In this document: in pieces, positions 1 to 9,260 of the stretch
Numbering within the stretch: the first letter of the stretch is position 1
Layout of the letters: each line of letters starts with the position of its first letter
Source: Saprospira grandis DSM 2844
GTDB taxonomy: Bacteria > Bacteroidota > Bacteroidia > Chitinophagales > Saprospiraceae
NCBI RefSeq assembly: GCF_000275825.1
Contig: NZ_JH719942.1
Location: 3,790,714-3,838,657, forward strand
Direction: 5' to 3'
DNA length: 47,944 nt
Notes under the pieces: model-generated
Seen by the model: the letters and a program-made list of their open reading frames with translations, nothing else
The model's database searches: none
What the model was told of the DNA's origin: nothing
Made by a program: the position numbers and the translations under genes

Positions 1-28
1 GCTGGTTTCAACCTGCAGCCACGGCTAG

Positions 29-181
29 CAGGCGGCGAAGCCGCCGCAAAGGAGCGAAGCGACTTGGCCTAGGGGCCTGAAAGGGTGCCGCGCAGCGGCA
101 GACCAAGGGCGAAGCCCGCAGGGCCGAGCAAACCTGCGAGCCCTGTAAGGGCCCGGCCGCCAAAGGCGGCAGGCCCCAAAA
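29..181 (+). repeat. GC-rich intergenic element, copy 1
   Basis: This is a palindrome-rich non-coding element that recurs at 1813, 7610, 9261, 14961, 16969, 22160, 45339 and 47889. In this orientation it opens with GGCGGCGAAGCCGCC, a perfect inverted repeat. It passes through a GGGCCGAGCA word and ends with GGCCGCCAAAGGCGGC followed by GGCCCC and an A tract. A short hairpin (GGTTTCAACC type) lies just before it, as it also does before the copy at 45339. Stop codons and lack of codon structure argue against coding. Function unknown; a structured RNA, terminator or non-autonomous mobile element are all possible. Confidence 0.8.
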
Positions 182-263
182 AAAAGAATAAAGATATTTA
201 CTAATACTGCACAGCTATTTTGAGCAAGTAGAAGTTGGAATTATCATTTTAGATATGAAATGA

Positions 264-710
264 ATGTTTATGTATAATGCTATAATAATTATATTTATCT
301 TGGCAGCGAGTAATTTATATGCTCAAGAAGATAGCTGTTGTATCGAAAATTACAAGAAAAATCCTGAACATGCAGAGATGTTTGGGTTTGAGAATAGAGC
401 TGTTTTTATCCTTGAATTAGGCCATCTGCTTAAGTGCGATAAAAAAGTTAAAAAGGAGTTGAGTGAAGATTTGAAGGGGAGGATTAGGTTAAAAGTTTTT
501 TTAAATAAGTCCTTAACAGAAGTAGATTCTGTGCAAGTTCATGGGCTAAGACTTAGTCCGAAAAAGCAAAAACGGCTATTGAGGCAGACAAGGAAAAAAG
601 CAAAAGTTATAAGACACTGTCTAGCTGTTAATTATTATGCAACAGAACCAACCCCTCCATCTATGAATATCACAACAACCAAAAGTATTGTTCTCGTTTT
701 TGCAAAATAA
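264..710 (+). CDS. Exported hypothetical protein (148 aa)
   Basis: I do not recognise the family. The N-terminus (MFMYNAIIIIFILAASNLYAQ) is a good Sec signal peptide, with probable cleavage near residue 20 after YAQ, so the mature part should be periplasmic or secreted. The mature part starts with a Cys pair (DSCCIENY), is strongly basic in the middle (KKVKKELSEDLKGR; SPKKQKRLLRQTRKK) and has two further Cys residues. A second ATG two codons downstream could be the true start. Base composition is clearly AT-richer than the large genes nearby, which fits an acquired orphan gene. It is followed 57 nt later by another AT-rich exported protein on the same strand. By position behind a GC-rich element it resembles the lipoprotein behind the RHS tip at 47.4 kb, but no toxin is visible upstream in the window. 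Confidence 0.65.
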   Translation: MFMYNAIIIIFILAASNLYAQEDSCCIENYKKNPEHAEMFGFENRAVFILELGHLLKCDKKVKKELSEDLKGRIRLKVFLNKSLTEVDSVQVHGLRLSPKKQKRLLRQTRKKAKVIRHCLAVNYYATEPTPPSMNITTTKSIVLVFAK

Positions 711-767
711 CTATTAGGTACTGCAGCGGCTGAAGGCAGCTGATATTTAGGGGCTAAAAAATATGTT

Positions 768-1703
768 ATGAAGCTTGTTTACTTGTTGGCAGGAGTTTTT
801 ATTTTTAATTCATGTCAATTGTTGAGGTTAGAGAAAAGAGAGGCGACAGCAGAGCCAGTGGAGCAGTTCTATTTTCCGTCTGGTGACAGAAAATGGGGGT
901 TGTATGGATTCCTAGATATAGAGAATTGTTATTCTTTTGAGATAAATGAAGAAGATAGCTTTAGGTTCGTAGTAGATAGTCTTCTATTCAAAGGGCAAAG
1001 GTCTGGATCTAAAATCCACTTTGAATTGGGTGACTCTTTAGCTAGTTATTATATCAAGGGGCAGTTTCAGATTCCTACTGAATATGTACTAAAACCTCAA
1101 AAAAATAAGACTGGAGAGCGAAGCAATAGCTGGATTATCGAAAGAATTCCATTGCGTATAGGGCATTGGTACTATAGTCGTGATGGAGAAAGATCTTTGT
1201 GTTACTATCATAGCACTGAGGTATCGGCAGATTCACTTGCAAAGGATGAGCATTATATTAACTTAGTCGGAAAGTTAGAAAAAACAGCAATATTAGGACT
1301 ACCGGTAAAATTTAAATGGCCTAAATATCATCTACAAATTGTGGAGGGAGATAGCTTTAATTTAAAAGTGGATACATTTGCTTTTCAAGGTTTCTTGCAA
1401 GCTGATACTTTATACTTCGAATTTGGGGAAGAAAACCAAGATGGATACATAAAAGGACAGTTTTGTATATCGTCAAAAAGCTATCCTGCACCAAACTATA
1501 GGATACTAGATTTAGCTGAAGACATAAAATTTGATTTAGGAATTCCAGAGCCTAAAAATAAATTTTATTGGAATCCTAAAGAATCAATAAACTATCATAC
1601 TACTTATGCTTGTCAAAAAGAAAAATGGGCGTTAAGAGTTGGTAAATGGGAGTATTTGGAAAAGGGAGAACGGATTTTTATTGACTATCCAGCTCTGCAG
1701 TGA
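768..1703 (+). CDS. Lipoprotein with two tandem homologous halves (311 aa)
   Basis: This is an unrecognised lipoprotein. Residues 1-16 form a type II signal peptide ending in the lipobox FNSC (Cys16). The mature protein appears to be an internal duplication. Half one has an 'IHFELGDSLASYYIKGQF' segment followed by 'RIGHWYYSRDGERSLCYY'. Half two has 'LYFEFGEENQDGYIKGQF' followed by 'RVGKWEYLEKGERIFIDY'. Each half is about 130-150 residues and predicted to be beta-rich, with regularly spaced aromatic residues. The gene is AT-rich, 57 nt downstream of another exported orphan, and followed by a strong hairpin at 1717-1738. It could be an immunity-like or surface protein, but no function can be assigned. 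Confidence 0.7.
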   Translation: MKLVYLLAGVFIFNSCQLLRLEKREATAEPVEQFYFPSGDRKWGLYGFLDIENCYSFEINEEDSFRFVVDSLLFKGQRSGSKIHFELGDSLASYYIKGQFQIPTEYVLKPQKNKTGERSNSWIIERIPLRIGHWYYSRDGERSLCYYHSTEVSADSLAKDEHYINLVGKLEKTAILGLPVKFKWPKYHLQIVEGDSFNLKVDTFAFQGFLQADTLYFEFGEENQDGYIKGQFCISSKSYPAPNYRILDLAEDIKFDLGIPEPKNKFYWNPKESINYHTTYACQKEKWALRVGKWEYLEKGERIFIDYPALQ

Positions 1704-1716
1704 TTTAAAGTTATGG

Positions 1717-1738
1717 GCCGATGGTTTTAACCATCGGC
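1717..1738 (+). terminator. Hairpin terminator between convergent genes
   Basis: A perfect inverted repeat (GCCGATGGTT/AACCATCGGC) is followed by TCATTTTTATT. It lies 13 nt after the lipoprotein stop codon. The same hairpin with a one-base change occurs at about 44577, so it also belongs to the REP-like hairpin family. Confidence 0.6.
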
Positions 1739-1776
1739 TCATTTTTATTGCGTTTGGTATGGCCGCTTTTGTTGCT

Positions 1777-1792
1777 GTGGGTTTTAACCCAC
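1777..1792. repeat. REP-like short hairpin
   Basis: A perfect palindrome, GTGGGTTTTAACCCAC, preceded by GTTGCT. A near copy (GTGGGTTTTAACCTAC, same GTTGCT lead) is at about 44639. In both places it follows a GATGGTTT(T/C)AACCATC hairpin at similar spacing, so the two hairpins travel as one unit. Confidence 0.6.
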
Positions 1793-1812
1793 TGGGATAT
1801 ACATCCATCCTA

Positions 1813-1970
1813 CAGGCGGCGAAGCCGCCGCAAAGGAGCGAAGCGACTTGGCCTAGGGGCCTGAAAGGGTGGCCGCAGGCCAGACCGAGCGGGCGCAGCC
1901 TGCGAAGGGCCGAGCAGACTTGCGAGCCCTGCAAGGGCCCGGCCGCCAAAGGCGGCAGGCCCCAAAAAAA
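1813..1970 (+). repeat. GC-rich intergenic element, copy 2
   Basis: Closely similar to the copy at 29-181: the same GGCGGCGAAGCCGCC start, CTTGGCCTAGGGGCCTGAAA segment and GGCCGCCAAAGGCGGCAGGC end with an A tract. It fills the gap between the convergent lipoprotein gene and the giant surface protein, ending about 16 nt from the latter's stop codon. Confidence 0.8.
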
Positions 1971-1986
1971 GAACATCCCCAAAAAA

Positions 1987-4900
1987 CTAACGAATCAAAG
2001 ACAGATTGCCTTTGAGGACCTGCCAGGGATCTTCCTCGCTTTGGCCCAAACAACGATAGCGCAAATAATAACCATAGACATCTGGCGGCAACTCTTGGTT
2101 CCGAAAACGGCCATCCCAGGCCTCATCCTGTGATTGCGTGTGGAAAACCTGCTCTCCCCAACGATCAAAAACCAGAAGCTCAAACTCCTGAACGACATTG
2201 GAGCGCAAGCGAAATACATCATTATGCCCATCGCCATTCGGACTAAAACTATTGGGCAAAAAGACATAGGGCGGTCCACAAATATAGCTTTTGGTATAGA
2301 CCCAAATGCTGTCCCTTGTCTGGCAACCCATGGCATCTTGGGCCGAAACAATATACAACTGCGCACTATCGGGTTGTGCCAAAGGATCGGCAATATCATC
2401 AGCGGATAAACTGGGCTGGGGCTGCCATTGGTAGCTATAATCGCCTTGGCCCAAGACCGTCAACTGGCTTTCTTGGCCCAAAAATACAGTATCTGGACTA
2501 GCTTGTAGCTGAATGCTCGGCAATTGTCCAGACACCCGCACCCAAGCCGATAAGCTATCTGTACAAGCATAGGCATTTGTGAGAAAAACCTGATATTCTT
2601 GGTCTTGGCTAGGCGACATTTGGACACTAGCCGTTCCCTGTCCAGCCAACAATAAACTATCTGGCGACCAATAATAGCTCAGACTTTGCTGCTGCAAATT
2701 GAGGACATCTAACTGAGCCGGGGCATTGGGGCAAGCCAAGGCGGTATCTACTAGCTGCGCCCTAATTCCTCTTTGGTAGAGCCAAAAACTATCCATTTGT
2801 GGGCAGCCAAATTCCGTTAGCGTTTGTGCATAAAGCAAGAGACTATCGGCAAAAAGGCTATCTTGATAAAGAGAATCTTGGCCCAAGATAAGGGAGAAAT
2901 CAGGCTGGGCGCTCCAGCTAAACTGCTGGCCCAAATCAGAGCGGGCGATTAAGCTAAAGGCAGGCGCACATAAATCCTCTTCTCCCAAAAGTTGTAAATT
3001 GGGAAGCGGGCGATGGCCCAAAACAACTTCGCCACTATCTATGCAAGTTCCTATCGTTTGCCCCGCCAATAAAATAGGCGATTGGGCCAAAAACTGATAG
3101 TTTCCGGCCAAACTGCTCGTTGGATTGGGCAAACTAGGATCACTTAAAGCGGCTGCAGGCGACCAACTATAGCTCCAAGCCGTATCGGCCAGAGGATAAA
3201 GCTCCGCAACTTCTCCAGAACAGACCCAAATGCTATCTAAGGCTGACTGCCCCGCCAAAGAAAAATGAATAGGCGCCTGATCCTCTGCCGCACAATTGCC
3301 TGGCCCCTGCAAACGAACTTGCAAGAGATAGGTTCCGCTGCTGTCATAGCTGATCTGTCCCGAATCCAAGCTACTCAACTGCCCATTGCCAAAATCCCAT
3401 TGCCAAACTAGGGGAGATAGCAAGCTGCTATCCGCAGATTGGGCCGAATAAGACAGGCTCAGGTTTTCGCCACAACTATCCAGCAATAACGCCCATTGCA
3501 AATCCAAAGGACGGTTTAATACCGCCAAATCAACACTATCTATTGCCTTGCAGCCTAGACTATTTTGCGCCCGAAGATAAAACCTACGTCCCTGATGTAA
3601 GTTGATATTCAAGGGATTAGCTTGGCCCAAAATCAATTGGAAATTTGGATCTAAGGCCCAATCATAACGGCTGCTACTGTCATTGCTATAGGCCCAAAGC
3701 GAAACATTATTCCCACAAATGACTTGATCCTCAATAAGATTTAATTGCAAACTATCGGCAAAAATATAGAGGCTGTCCGTATACTGGCAGCCCGTCAAGG
3801 GGTCGCTAATCAATACGGTATACAATTGATTGCCCGTAGGCGTATAATAAGGACTTGGGCTATTTGGATCGGATAAACCCAAAGCAGGGCTCCATTGATA
3901 ATTTAGCTGTTGGTTGGCATTGGGCTGCAAAACAAAGCCAGAGGTATCTCCACAAAGTCCTAGGCTATCGGGCAGGGCCAAACCCAAGGCCCGAACGGCC
4001 AAACTATCTACAAATATTCCCCCACAGCCATTTTCTAAGGTAACTTCCAGCTGGAAGATATGCGTACTATCGGCTGGACCATAAACAAAGCTAGGATTTG
4101 GCCCGCTAGCCGTTTGCCCTGGCCCAAATCGCCAGTTCCAATTAACTATGCTTGCCTGACTGGTATCTGTCGTTAAGTCCTGAAACTGCACCCTTACGGA
4201 ATCTGTGGGACAAGCTGGATAGCTAGCCTGCGCCTGTACCTGAATGGGGGCCGTTTGATAATGCAATTGGGCCGTATCATAAACGGCACAGCCAAATTGG
4301 TCTTGCCCCCGAACATAAAAGGTCAAATTGGAGGGATTGCTGCCGTAGTTGAGCGTAAAACTCGAACTATTGGCCACCAAAATAGAACTGAAGTCGGGCG
4401 TTAAGGACCAATCTATATCCGATACATTGTAACTGGCATTGGCCGAAAGCGTAAACTGACTAATGCAAAAGCTAGTATCCTCCACCACCGAAATGCTCAA
4501 AGGGGCGCCCTGCGATACCGTCACCGTTTCTGTTCGACTACAAGTATCCCAGCTGTTGTAGGCCGTAATTTGTACCTGATAACTATAAGGAAAACTTGGC
4601 GGTTGGGCGATGGGGTTGGCACTATTGGGGGTAGATAAGCCAATGGCGGGGCTCCAACTATAGCTTAGGCCCGTTGCATCGCCTCCGGGGTTTAGGGCCA
4701 GGGAATCTTCATTGAAACAAAGCGTCCGGCTATTGGCCCCAGCTAAAGCGGGAATATTAAGGTCTAAAATTTCTGAATAGCTGCCCGTGCAACCATTGGC
4801 TAACGTAATATCTAAACGGACCAAGACCGGCCCCGAGCGATTGAAGCTGAAAAGAGGATGCTGCTGATTAGATTGCTGTCCGTTGGAGGTGGTCCACTGC

Positions 4901-7599
4901 CAACTGACAATCTCCGCCAAAGAGCTATCACTCAAATCTGTAAACTGCAATTGTAAGGGGAAGTTACAGCCCAAACTAGACCAAGTAAATTCCGTATTGG
5001 GGCTGCTGTTGATCTGCTGAACAACGGCAAAATCCGTCGCCTGACAACCATAAACATCTGTCGCCTGCACATAATAGGCCCATGGGCTGCTAGGCGGACT
5101 GAAACTAATCGGATTGCCCTGCCCCAAAACCGTGAAAAAACTAGGATCCGAGGACCAAATGTAATCTACAGCCGTTGGACTCTCCGCATTTAGGCTAATA
5201 CTATTCCCACAATATTGCTGGTCCTCCAAACTGACGGTAACCGCAGGCGGAAAGCCTAGAAAAACGCTATCTACTGCCGTACAGCCATTGGCTGCCGTGA
5301 TAGTTACCCTATAAGTGGTCGGACCGCTCGGACTAGCGCTAGGAGAGGGGCTGCTGGCATCCGATAAACTGCCTGCAGGGCTCCAGCTATAGCTCAAACT
5401 GCTATCTCCTCCCGCATTTAAAAGGACCGAACTCTCTCCCTGACAAATCCCTACCGTATCTGGTCCAGACAAAATTGGCAACTGGATCTGTTGAAGCGTA
5501 TCCTGAATGAGGCCCTGGCAACCCTGCTCAGAAGTGACCCTTAGTTGCACGACATAACTGCCCGATTGGGTATAATTGACCGCAGGATGTTGCTGATTAG
5601 ACTGCTGCCCATTGCCAAAATCCCAATCCCAAGCCACTATAGGGCCCTGACTGCTGTCTACCGTCTCATCAGTAAATTGTATTTGCATAGGCGGCCCACA
5701 ATTCGTCATATTATAACTAAAGGCAGCCTGTAAAGGAATATCTTGGCCCTGTAAAATGATGCTATCGACGAGGGTACAGCCCCAAACATCCTTGGCCCGA
5801 ATATAAACGGGAAAGGCAGGCCCAGGCGGGGGCATGATAATCTGAGCGGGATTGCTGCTGGATTGTAAGGGGATAAATGTAGGTAAGTAGGACCAACTAA
5901 TATCTGCGGGCACCGAAGTTTGTACCCCCAAGCTAAGGGTATCGGCACAACTGGCGGTATCACTGACCGCCAATAACTGAATGGGCGGCGGAACAATCAC
6001 CCAAACCGTTTTTATTAACTGACAACTATCGCCGGTGCTGCTATTGGCCGTTACCGTGACCTGATAACTGCTGCTGCCTGTGGGCCGTACCCAAGGACTA
6101 GCCGCCTGAGGATCGGAAAAAGCAGCTGCTGGCCCCCATTGATATTGCAGGTTGGGGTCTCCGCCCTGGTTTAATTGTATGCTGTCTTGCCCCGGACAAA
6201 GCGGAATGCTGTCCGCCATATTGAGCTGGGCCAATTGGATGTCTATGGTATCGTATAGACTGCGCTCGCAACCATTGAGGGCCCTTAAAGTCAATTGAAT
6301 GGGGTAGCTGCCCGATTGCGTATAAACGGTAGAGGCAAAAGGCGTTTGGGCGGTATCTCCATGGCCAAAATCCCAGAGCCATTGCCCAATCGCCGAAATA
6401 CTATCGATGCTGAGGTCGCTCACTTGCAGCTCGATGCTATCACTACAAGGCCCCAACACAAAATCGGCATCCAAAGCAATAGATTCATACTGCAAATAAA
6501 TTTCTTGCTGGGCCGTATCTGCACAACTGCTGCTCGGATCGCTAATTAAAGTGACGGTATAACGGCCCGTATCGGGGTAAATAAAGACCGGGTTATCTAA
6601 GCTGGAGCTACTCTGCAAACTGTCGCCAAAATACCACTGAAAACCAGAACCCAAACTCTGGCTATTGTTCTGAAATTGGACCAATAGATCATTATCGCAT
6701 TGAATCTCTGGCGCAAAAAAGGCCGAACTCACCAACTCCCCACAAATGCCCACCGCATACTGAAAGTCCCGCCGCATAGTCGATATTAACTGCCCATTTC
6801 GATATTCTTCTACTGCTACACCCACCACAAATACCCCCAAAATGGTCGGCGTTCCCTGCAATAACCCCGTCTGCGGATCTATCCGAAGAGAATCTTGGCC
6901 CCCCATCATGTTGGTCTCAGAAAAAGCGCCCAGCCAATTGACGGGCGTATAGGGCGGATTATAAGGCGGCTGCGGCATTGGATTGAGCGGAGCCGCCCCA
7001 TCCAAAGGCGTAGACAACCGATAAACTAAGGAGTCGCCATCCGCATCTGTGGCCGAATGATCAAAGCGCAAAGGCTTGTTGGCACAGACATAAACAGGGG
7101 GCCAAGCCCGAAACTCCGGACTGCTATTGCAGCCCTGCAAAGCCGCCTCAGTAATCAAACAATAGTAAGTGGCCCCCGTATTCAAAGGGCTGACAATGTT
7201 CACAATGTCTTGGTTCCGACAACAACGCTGATAGACCAATTGATAGCCCCCAGCACGAAAGGGAAGCTGCACCGTATCGCGATAATGGGTCGTATGAATG
7301 CAGACATTGGGCGGTACCACCAAACAAGGATCCTGCAGTTCTGGACTCAAAGTATCATTGCTAATTGGCCGCGTCCGTAGGTCAAAAAGAAGCTGGTCAT
7401 TATCATCAAATACCCCAATAGATGCGGGGTCGTCAAACCAAGGAACGCCCGTATCACAATCTCGAAATACCCGAAGATTGATCTCATAAAGCTCATTGCC
7501 CAAACAACGATAAGATAATTCGCCCCCAACAATATGCGTGGCCTTCAGGCTGGCCAATGTCAAGAACAAAAGAAAGAGGATGCTGTAGAGTTTTTTCAT
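1987..7599 (-). CDS. Giant PKD-repeat surface protein with type IX (CHU_C) sorting domain
   Basis: This is a predicted secreted, surface-attached protein of 1870 aa. Residues 1-20 form a signal peptide (MKKLYSILFLLFLTLASLKA). The next segment, THIVGGELSYRCLG, is the typical start of large gliding-associated proteins of Bacteroidota. The body is made of repeating units of roughly 200 residues. Each combines a 'YxWSPAxxLSDP' module, a Cys-rich linker and a PKD-like domain with a WxWDFGNGQ core. I count six PKD-like cores: FQWYFGDS, WLWDFGHGD, WDWDFGNGQ, WQWTTSNGQ, WNWRFGPGQ and WQWDFGNGQ. The last 90 residues (NSFSPNGDGHNDVF, FDRWGEQVF, WDGR, YGYYLRY) match the gliding-motility CHU_C domain, a type B signal for the type IX secretion system. 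Likely role: adhesion, prey contact or gliding. It is alone on the minus strand. Family assignment is strong; exact ligand unknown. Confidence 0.93.
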   Translation of the reverse strand: MKKLYSILFLLFLTLASLKATHIVGGELSYRCLGNELYEINLRVFRDCDTGVPWFDDPASIGVFDDNDQLLFDLRTRPISNDTLSPELQDPCLVVPPNVCIHTTHYRDTVQLPFRAGGYQLVYQRCCRNQDIVNIVSPLNTGATYYCLITEAALQGCNSSPEFRAWPPVYVCANKPLRFDHSATDADGDSLVYRLSTPLDGAAPLNPMPQPPYNPPYTPVNWLGAFSETNMMGGQDSLRIDPQTGLLQGTPTILGVFVVGVAVEEYRNGQLISTMRRDFQYAVGICGELVSSAFFAPEIQCDNDLLVQFQNNSQSLGSGFQWYFGDSLQSSSSLDNPVFIYPDTGRYTVTLISDPSSSCADTAQQEIYLQYESIALDADFVLGPCSDSIELQVSDLSIDSISAIGQWLWDFGHGDTAQTPFASTVYTQSGSYPIQLTLRALNGCERSLYDTIDIQLAQLNMADSIPLCPGQDSIQLNQGGDPNLQYQWGPAAAFSDPQAASPWVRPTGSSSYQVTVTANSSTGDSCQLIKTVWVIVPPPIQLLAVSDTASCADTLSLGVQTSVPADISWSYLPTFIPLQSSSNPAQIIMPPPGPAFPVYIRAKDVWGCTLVDSIILQGQDIPLQAAFSYNMTNCGPPMQIQFTDETVDSSQGPIVAWDWDFGNGQQSNQQHPAVNYTQSGSYVVQLRVTSEQGCQGLIQDTLQQIQLPILSGPDTVGICQGESSVLLNAGGDSSLSYSWSPAGSLSDASSPSPSASPSGPTTYRVTITAANGCTAVDSVFLGFPPAVTVSLEDQQYCGNSISLNAESPTAVDYIWSSDPSFFTVLGQGNPISFSPPSSPWAYYVQATDVYGCQATDFAVVQQINSSPNTEFTWSSLGCNFPLQLQFTDLSDSSLAEIVSWQWTTSNGQQSNQQHPLFSFNRSGPVLVRLDITLANGCTGSYSEILDLNIPALAGANSRTLCFNEDSLALNPGGDATGLSYSWSPAIGLSTPNSANPIAQPPSFPYSYQVQITAYNSWDTCSRTETVTVSQGAPLSISVVEDTSFCISQFTLSANASYNVSDIDWSLTPDFSSILVANSSSFTLNYGSNPSNLTFYVRGQDQFGCAVYDTAQLHYQTAPIQVQAQASYPACPTDSVRVQFQDLTTDTSQASIVNWNWRFGPGQTASGPNPSFVYGPADSTHIFQLEVTLENGCGGIFVDSLAVRALGLALPDSLGLCGDTSGFVLQPNANQQLNYQWSPALGLSDPNSPSPYYTPTGNQLYTVLISDPLTGCQYTDSLYIFADSLQLNLIEDQVICGNNVSLWAYSNDSSSRYDWALDPNFQLILGQANPLNINLHQGRRFYLRAQNSLGCKAIDSVDLAVLNRPLDLQWALLLDSCGENLSLSYSAQSADSSLLSPLVWQWDFGNGQLSSLDSGQISYDSSGTYLLQVRLQGPGNCAAEDQAPIHFSLAGQSALDSIWVCSGEVAELYPLADTAWSYSWSPAAALSDPSLPNPTSSLAGNYQFLAQSPILLAGQTIGTCIDSGEVVLGHRPLPNLQLLGEEDLCAPAFSLIARSDLGQQFSWSAQPDFSLILGQDSLYQDSLFADSLLLYAQTLTEFGCPQMDSFWLYQRGIRAQLVDTALACPNAPAQLDVLNLQQQSLSYYWSPDSLLLAGQGTASVQMSPSQDQEYQVFLTNAYACTDSLSAWVRVSGQLPSIQLQASPDTVFLGQESQLTVLGQGDYSYQWQPQPSLSADDIADPLAQPDSAQLYIVSAQDAMGCQTRDSIWVYTKSYICGPPYVFLPNSFSPNGDGHNDVFRLRSNVVQEFELLVFDRWGEQVFHTQSQDEAWDGRFRNQELPPDVYGYYLRYRCLGQSEEDPWQVLKGNLSLIR

Positions 7600-7609
7600 T
7601 TCTTGCTGT

Positions 7610-7776
7610 TTTTTTTGGGGCTGCCCACTCGCTTCGCTCGGGTCGGGCTGTTTCGCAGCTCGCTATTCGCTCGGCCCTTCGCCGCTTTCAGCGGCTCGGT
7701 CTGGCCCTGCGGGCCACTGCTGTCCATCCCTCAGCCGACGGCCCTTTGGGCCTTTGCGGCGCTTCGCGCCTGCAAA
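7610..7776 (-). repeat. GC-rich intergenic element, copy 3
   Basis: This copy lies in the opposite orientation to copies 1 and 2. It starts with a T tract and GGGGCTGCCCACTCGCTTCG, carries GCTCGGCCCTTCG and GGTCTGGCC words, and ends with GCGGCGCTTCGCGCC. It begins only about 10 nt upstream of the giant surface-protein start codon, so it may sit in that gene's 5' UTR or promoter region. The rest of this 361-nt divergent gap (7777-7960) contains no ORF I trust. Confidence 0.8.
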
Positions 7777-7930
7777 ACCGTAAATAAGGACCAATGGCCG
7801 CCCTCTAAAATATACTTTATTTAGGCTTTTCCCTAAGGATGAGGGGCCAAGCTCGCTTTGCCTGAGCTCAATAGAGATATTCCCGCTCTTAGCAGGGCCG
7901 CCCAAACTTGAATAGCTCCCTAAAGATGCC

Positions 7931-7950
7931 TATCTTATGGCCCTAAGATA
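7931..7950. promoter_or_regulatory. Inverted repeat just before the helicase start
   Basis: TATCTTA and TAAGATA form a 7-bp inverted repeat separated by 6 nt. It ends 10 nt before the ATG of the Pif1-like helicase gene. It could be an operator or a translation-affecting hairpin; nothing in the sequence identifies a partner regulator. Confidence 0.3.
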
Positions 7951-7960
7951 ACTAATCATT

Positions 7961-9244
7961 ATGCAGACAGAAGAGATTGACCTAAATGCCGACTTTCAGG
8001 CTTGTTTGGAGGATATAGAGGCGGGTACGCCCGCCATGTTTATTACAGGAAAAGCGGGTACGGGAAAATCTACCCTGCTCCGAGAGTTTGTCCGAAGAAC
8101 CCAGAAAAAAGTAGTGGTGCTGGCGCCTACCGGCATTGCCGCCCTTAATATTGGGGGACAAACGATTCATTCTTTTTTTGGCTTTCCGGCCCGTCCCTTA
8201 CAAAGGAGTGAAATTAAGCCTAGGAAAAACCACCGCTTATACAAAGCCGTTGATACCATTATTATTGATGAGATTTCTATGGTCCGTGCCGATATGATGG
8301 ACCAAATAGATTTCTTTATGCGCATCAATGGGAGAGACCGCTACCTTCCCTTTGGGGGCGCTCAGATTATTATGTTTGGCGACCTCTTTCAGCTGCCTCC
8401 CGTGATTAGCAGCCCAGAAGTAAGACAACAGCTGCAGGAGCGCTATGAAAGTCCCTACTTTTTTTCGGCTGAGGTCTTTTTTCAGATGGAGATCATCATG
8501 GCCGAACTCCGAGAGGTGTATCGGCAGGCCGACCGTCGATTTATTGGCCTTTTGGATGCTGTTCGTCAAAGTACGATGGATTATGATGAATTTATGGAGT
8601 TGAATGAGCGGCATATTCCCGACTTTCCGGAGCAATCGGATTTTTATATTACCCTAGCGGCCAGAAATGCCCGGGTAGATGAGGTCAATCGGGCGAGGTT
8701 GCGGGTTTTGCAAGGGGAGGAGTACAGCTATATTGCGGAGGTCTCTGGGCAGATGAATGTACAACCGGCCCCCTCGCCGCTACGGCTAAAGTTGGGTGCG
8801 CAGGTGGTCTTTTTAAAGAACGACCCCAAAAGGCGCTATGCCAACGGGACCATTGGCAAGGTAGTTTATTTAGATTTTGATGAAATACAGGTACAGGTTT
8901 ATGGTCCTTTTGGAGATTTGCAAACCATCAAGGTAGAAAAGTTTGAGTGGGAAATGATGACGCATGCGCTCAATGATGCTGGCGAGATTGAGACCAAGGT
9001 CAGTGGAAGCTTTACCCAATATCCTTTGCGTTTGGCTTGGGCCATGACTATTCATAAGAGCCAGGGCAAAACCTTTGATCGGGTATTGTTGGATATGCCC
9101 AAGGGGGCTTTTGAGTTTGGGCAAACCTATGTGGCCTTGAGTCGCTGCCGTACTTTAGAGGGCTTAGTGCTCAAGCACCCTTTAAAGCCCCAAGATATAC
9201 GGGTAGACCCTAGGGTGGTAGAATTTTACCAACAACATTTTTAG
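7961..9244 (+). CDS. Pif1-like superfamily 1 DNA helicase (427 aa)
   Basis: ATP-dependent DNA helicase of the Pif1/RecD-like SF1B group, which unwinds 5'-tailed duplexes, forked DNA or G-quadruplexes in other organisms. Walker A is GKAGTGKST (residues 30-38), followed by the Pif1-typical motif Ia APTGIAALNIGGQTIHSFF (about 55-73). Walker B is IIIDEISMV (about 100-108), motif III is GDLFQLPPV, and the C-terminal motifs are TIHKSQGKTFDR (about 363) and YVALSRC (about 390). At 427 aa it is a short form without obvious extra domains, as is common in Bacteroidota. The ATG is the first in frame and lies just after the 7931-7950 inverted repeat. It appears monocistronic, being followed by a GC-rich element. 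A cytoplasmic role in replication or repair is inferred from the family. Confidence 0.93.
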   Translation: MQTEEIDLNADFQACLEDIEAGTPAMFITGKAGTGKSTLLREFVRRTQKKVVVLAPTGIAALNIGGQTIHSFFGFPARPLQRSEIKPRKNHRLYKAVDTIIIDEISMVRADMMDQIDFFMRINGRDRYLPFGGAQIIMFGDLFQLPPVISSPEVRQQLQERYESPYFFSAEVFFQMEIIMAELREVYRQADRRFIGLLDAVRQSTMDYDEFMELNERHIPDFPEQSDFYITLAARNARVDEVNRARLRVLQGEEYSYIAEVSGQMNVQPAPSPLRLKLGAQVVFLKNDPKRRYANGTIGKVVYLDFDEIQVQVYGPFGDLQTIKVEKFEWEMMTHALNDAGEIETKVSGSFTQYPLRLAWAMTIHKSQGKTFDRVLLDMPKGAFEFGQTYVALSRCRTLEGLVLKHPLKPQDIRVDPRVVEFYQQHF

Positions 9245-9260
9245 GTCCAAATTTGCGGAT

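Noticed and set aside
1639-2133. Plus-strand ORF of 164 aa
   Set aside because: It overlaps the end of the lipoprotein gene, a hairpin, the GC-rich element and the antisense of the giant surface protein; no codon structure of its own.
7534-7905. ORFs on both strands in the gap before the helicase
   Set aside because: They consist mostly of GC-rich element copy 3 and recur wherever the element occurs in the same orientation (for example 14867-15139).
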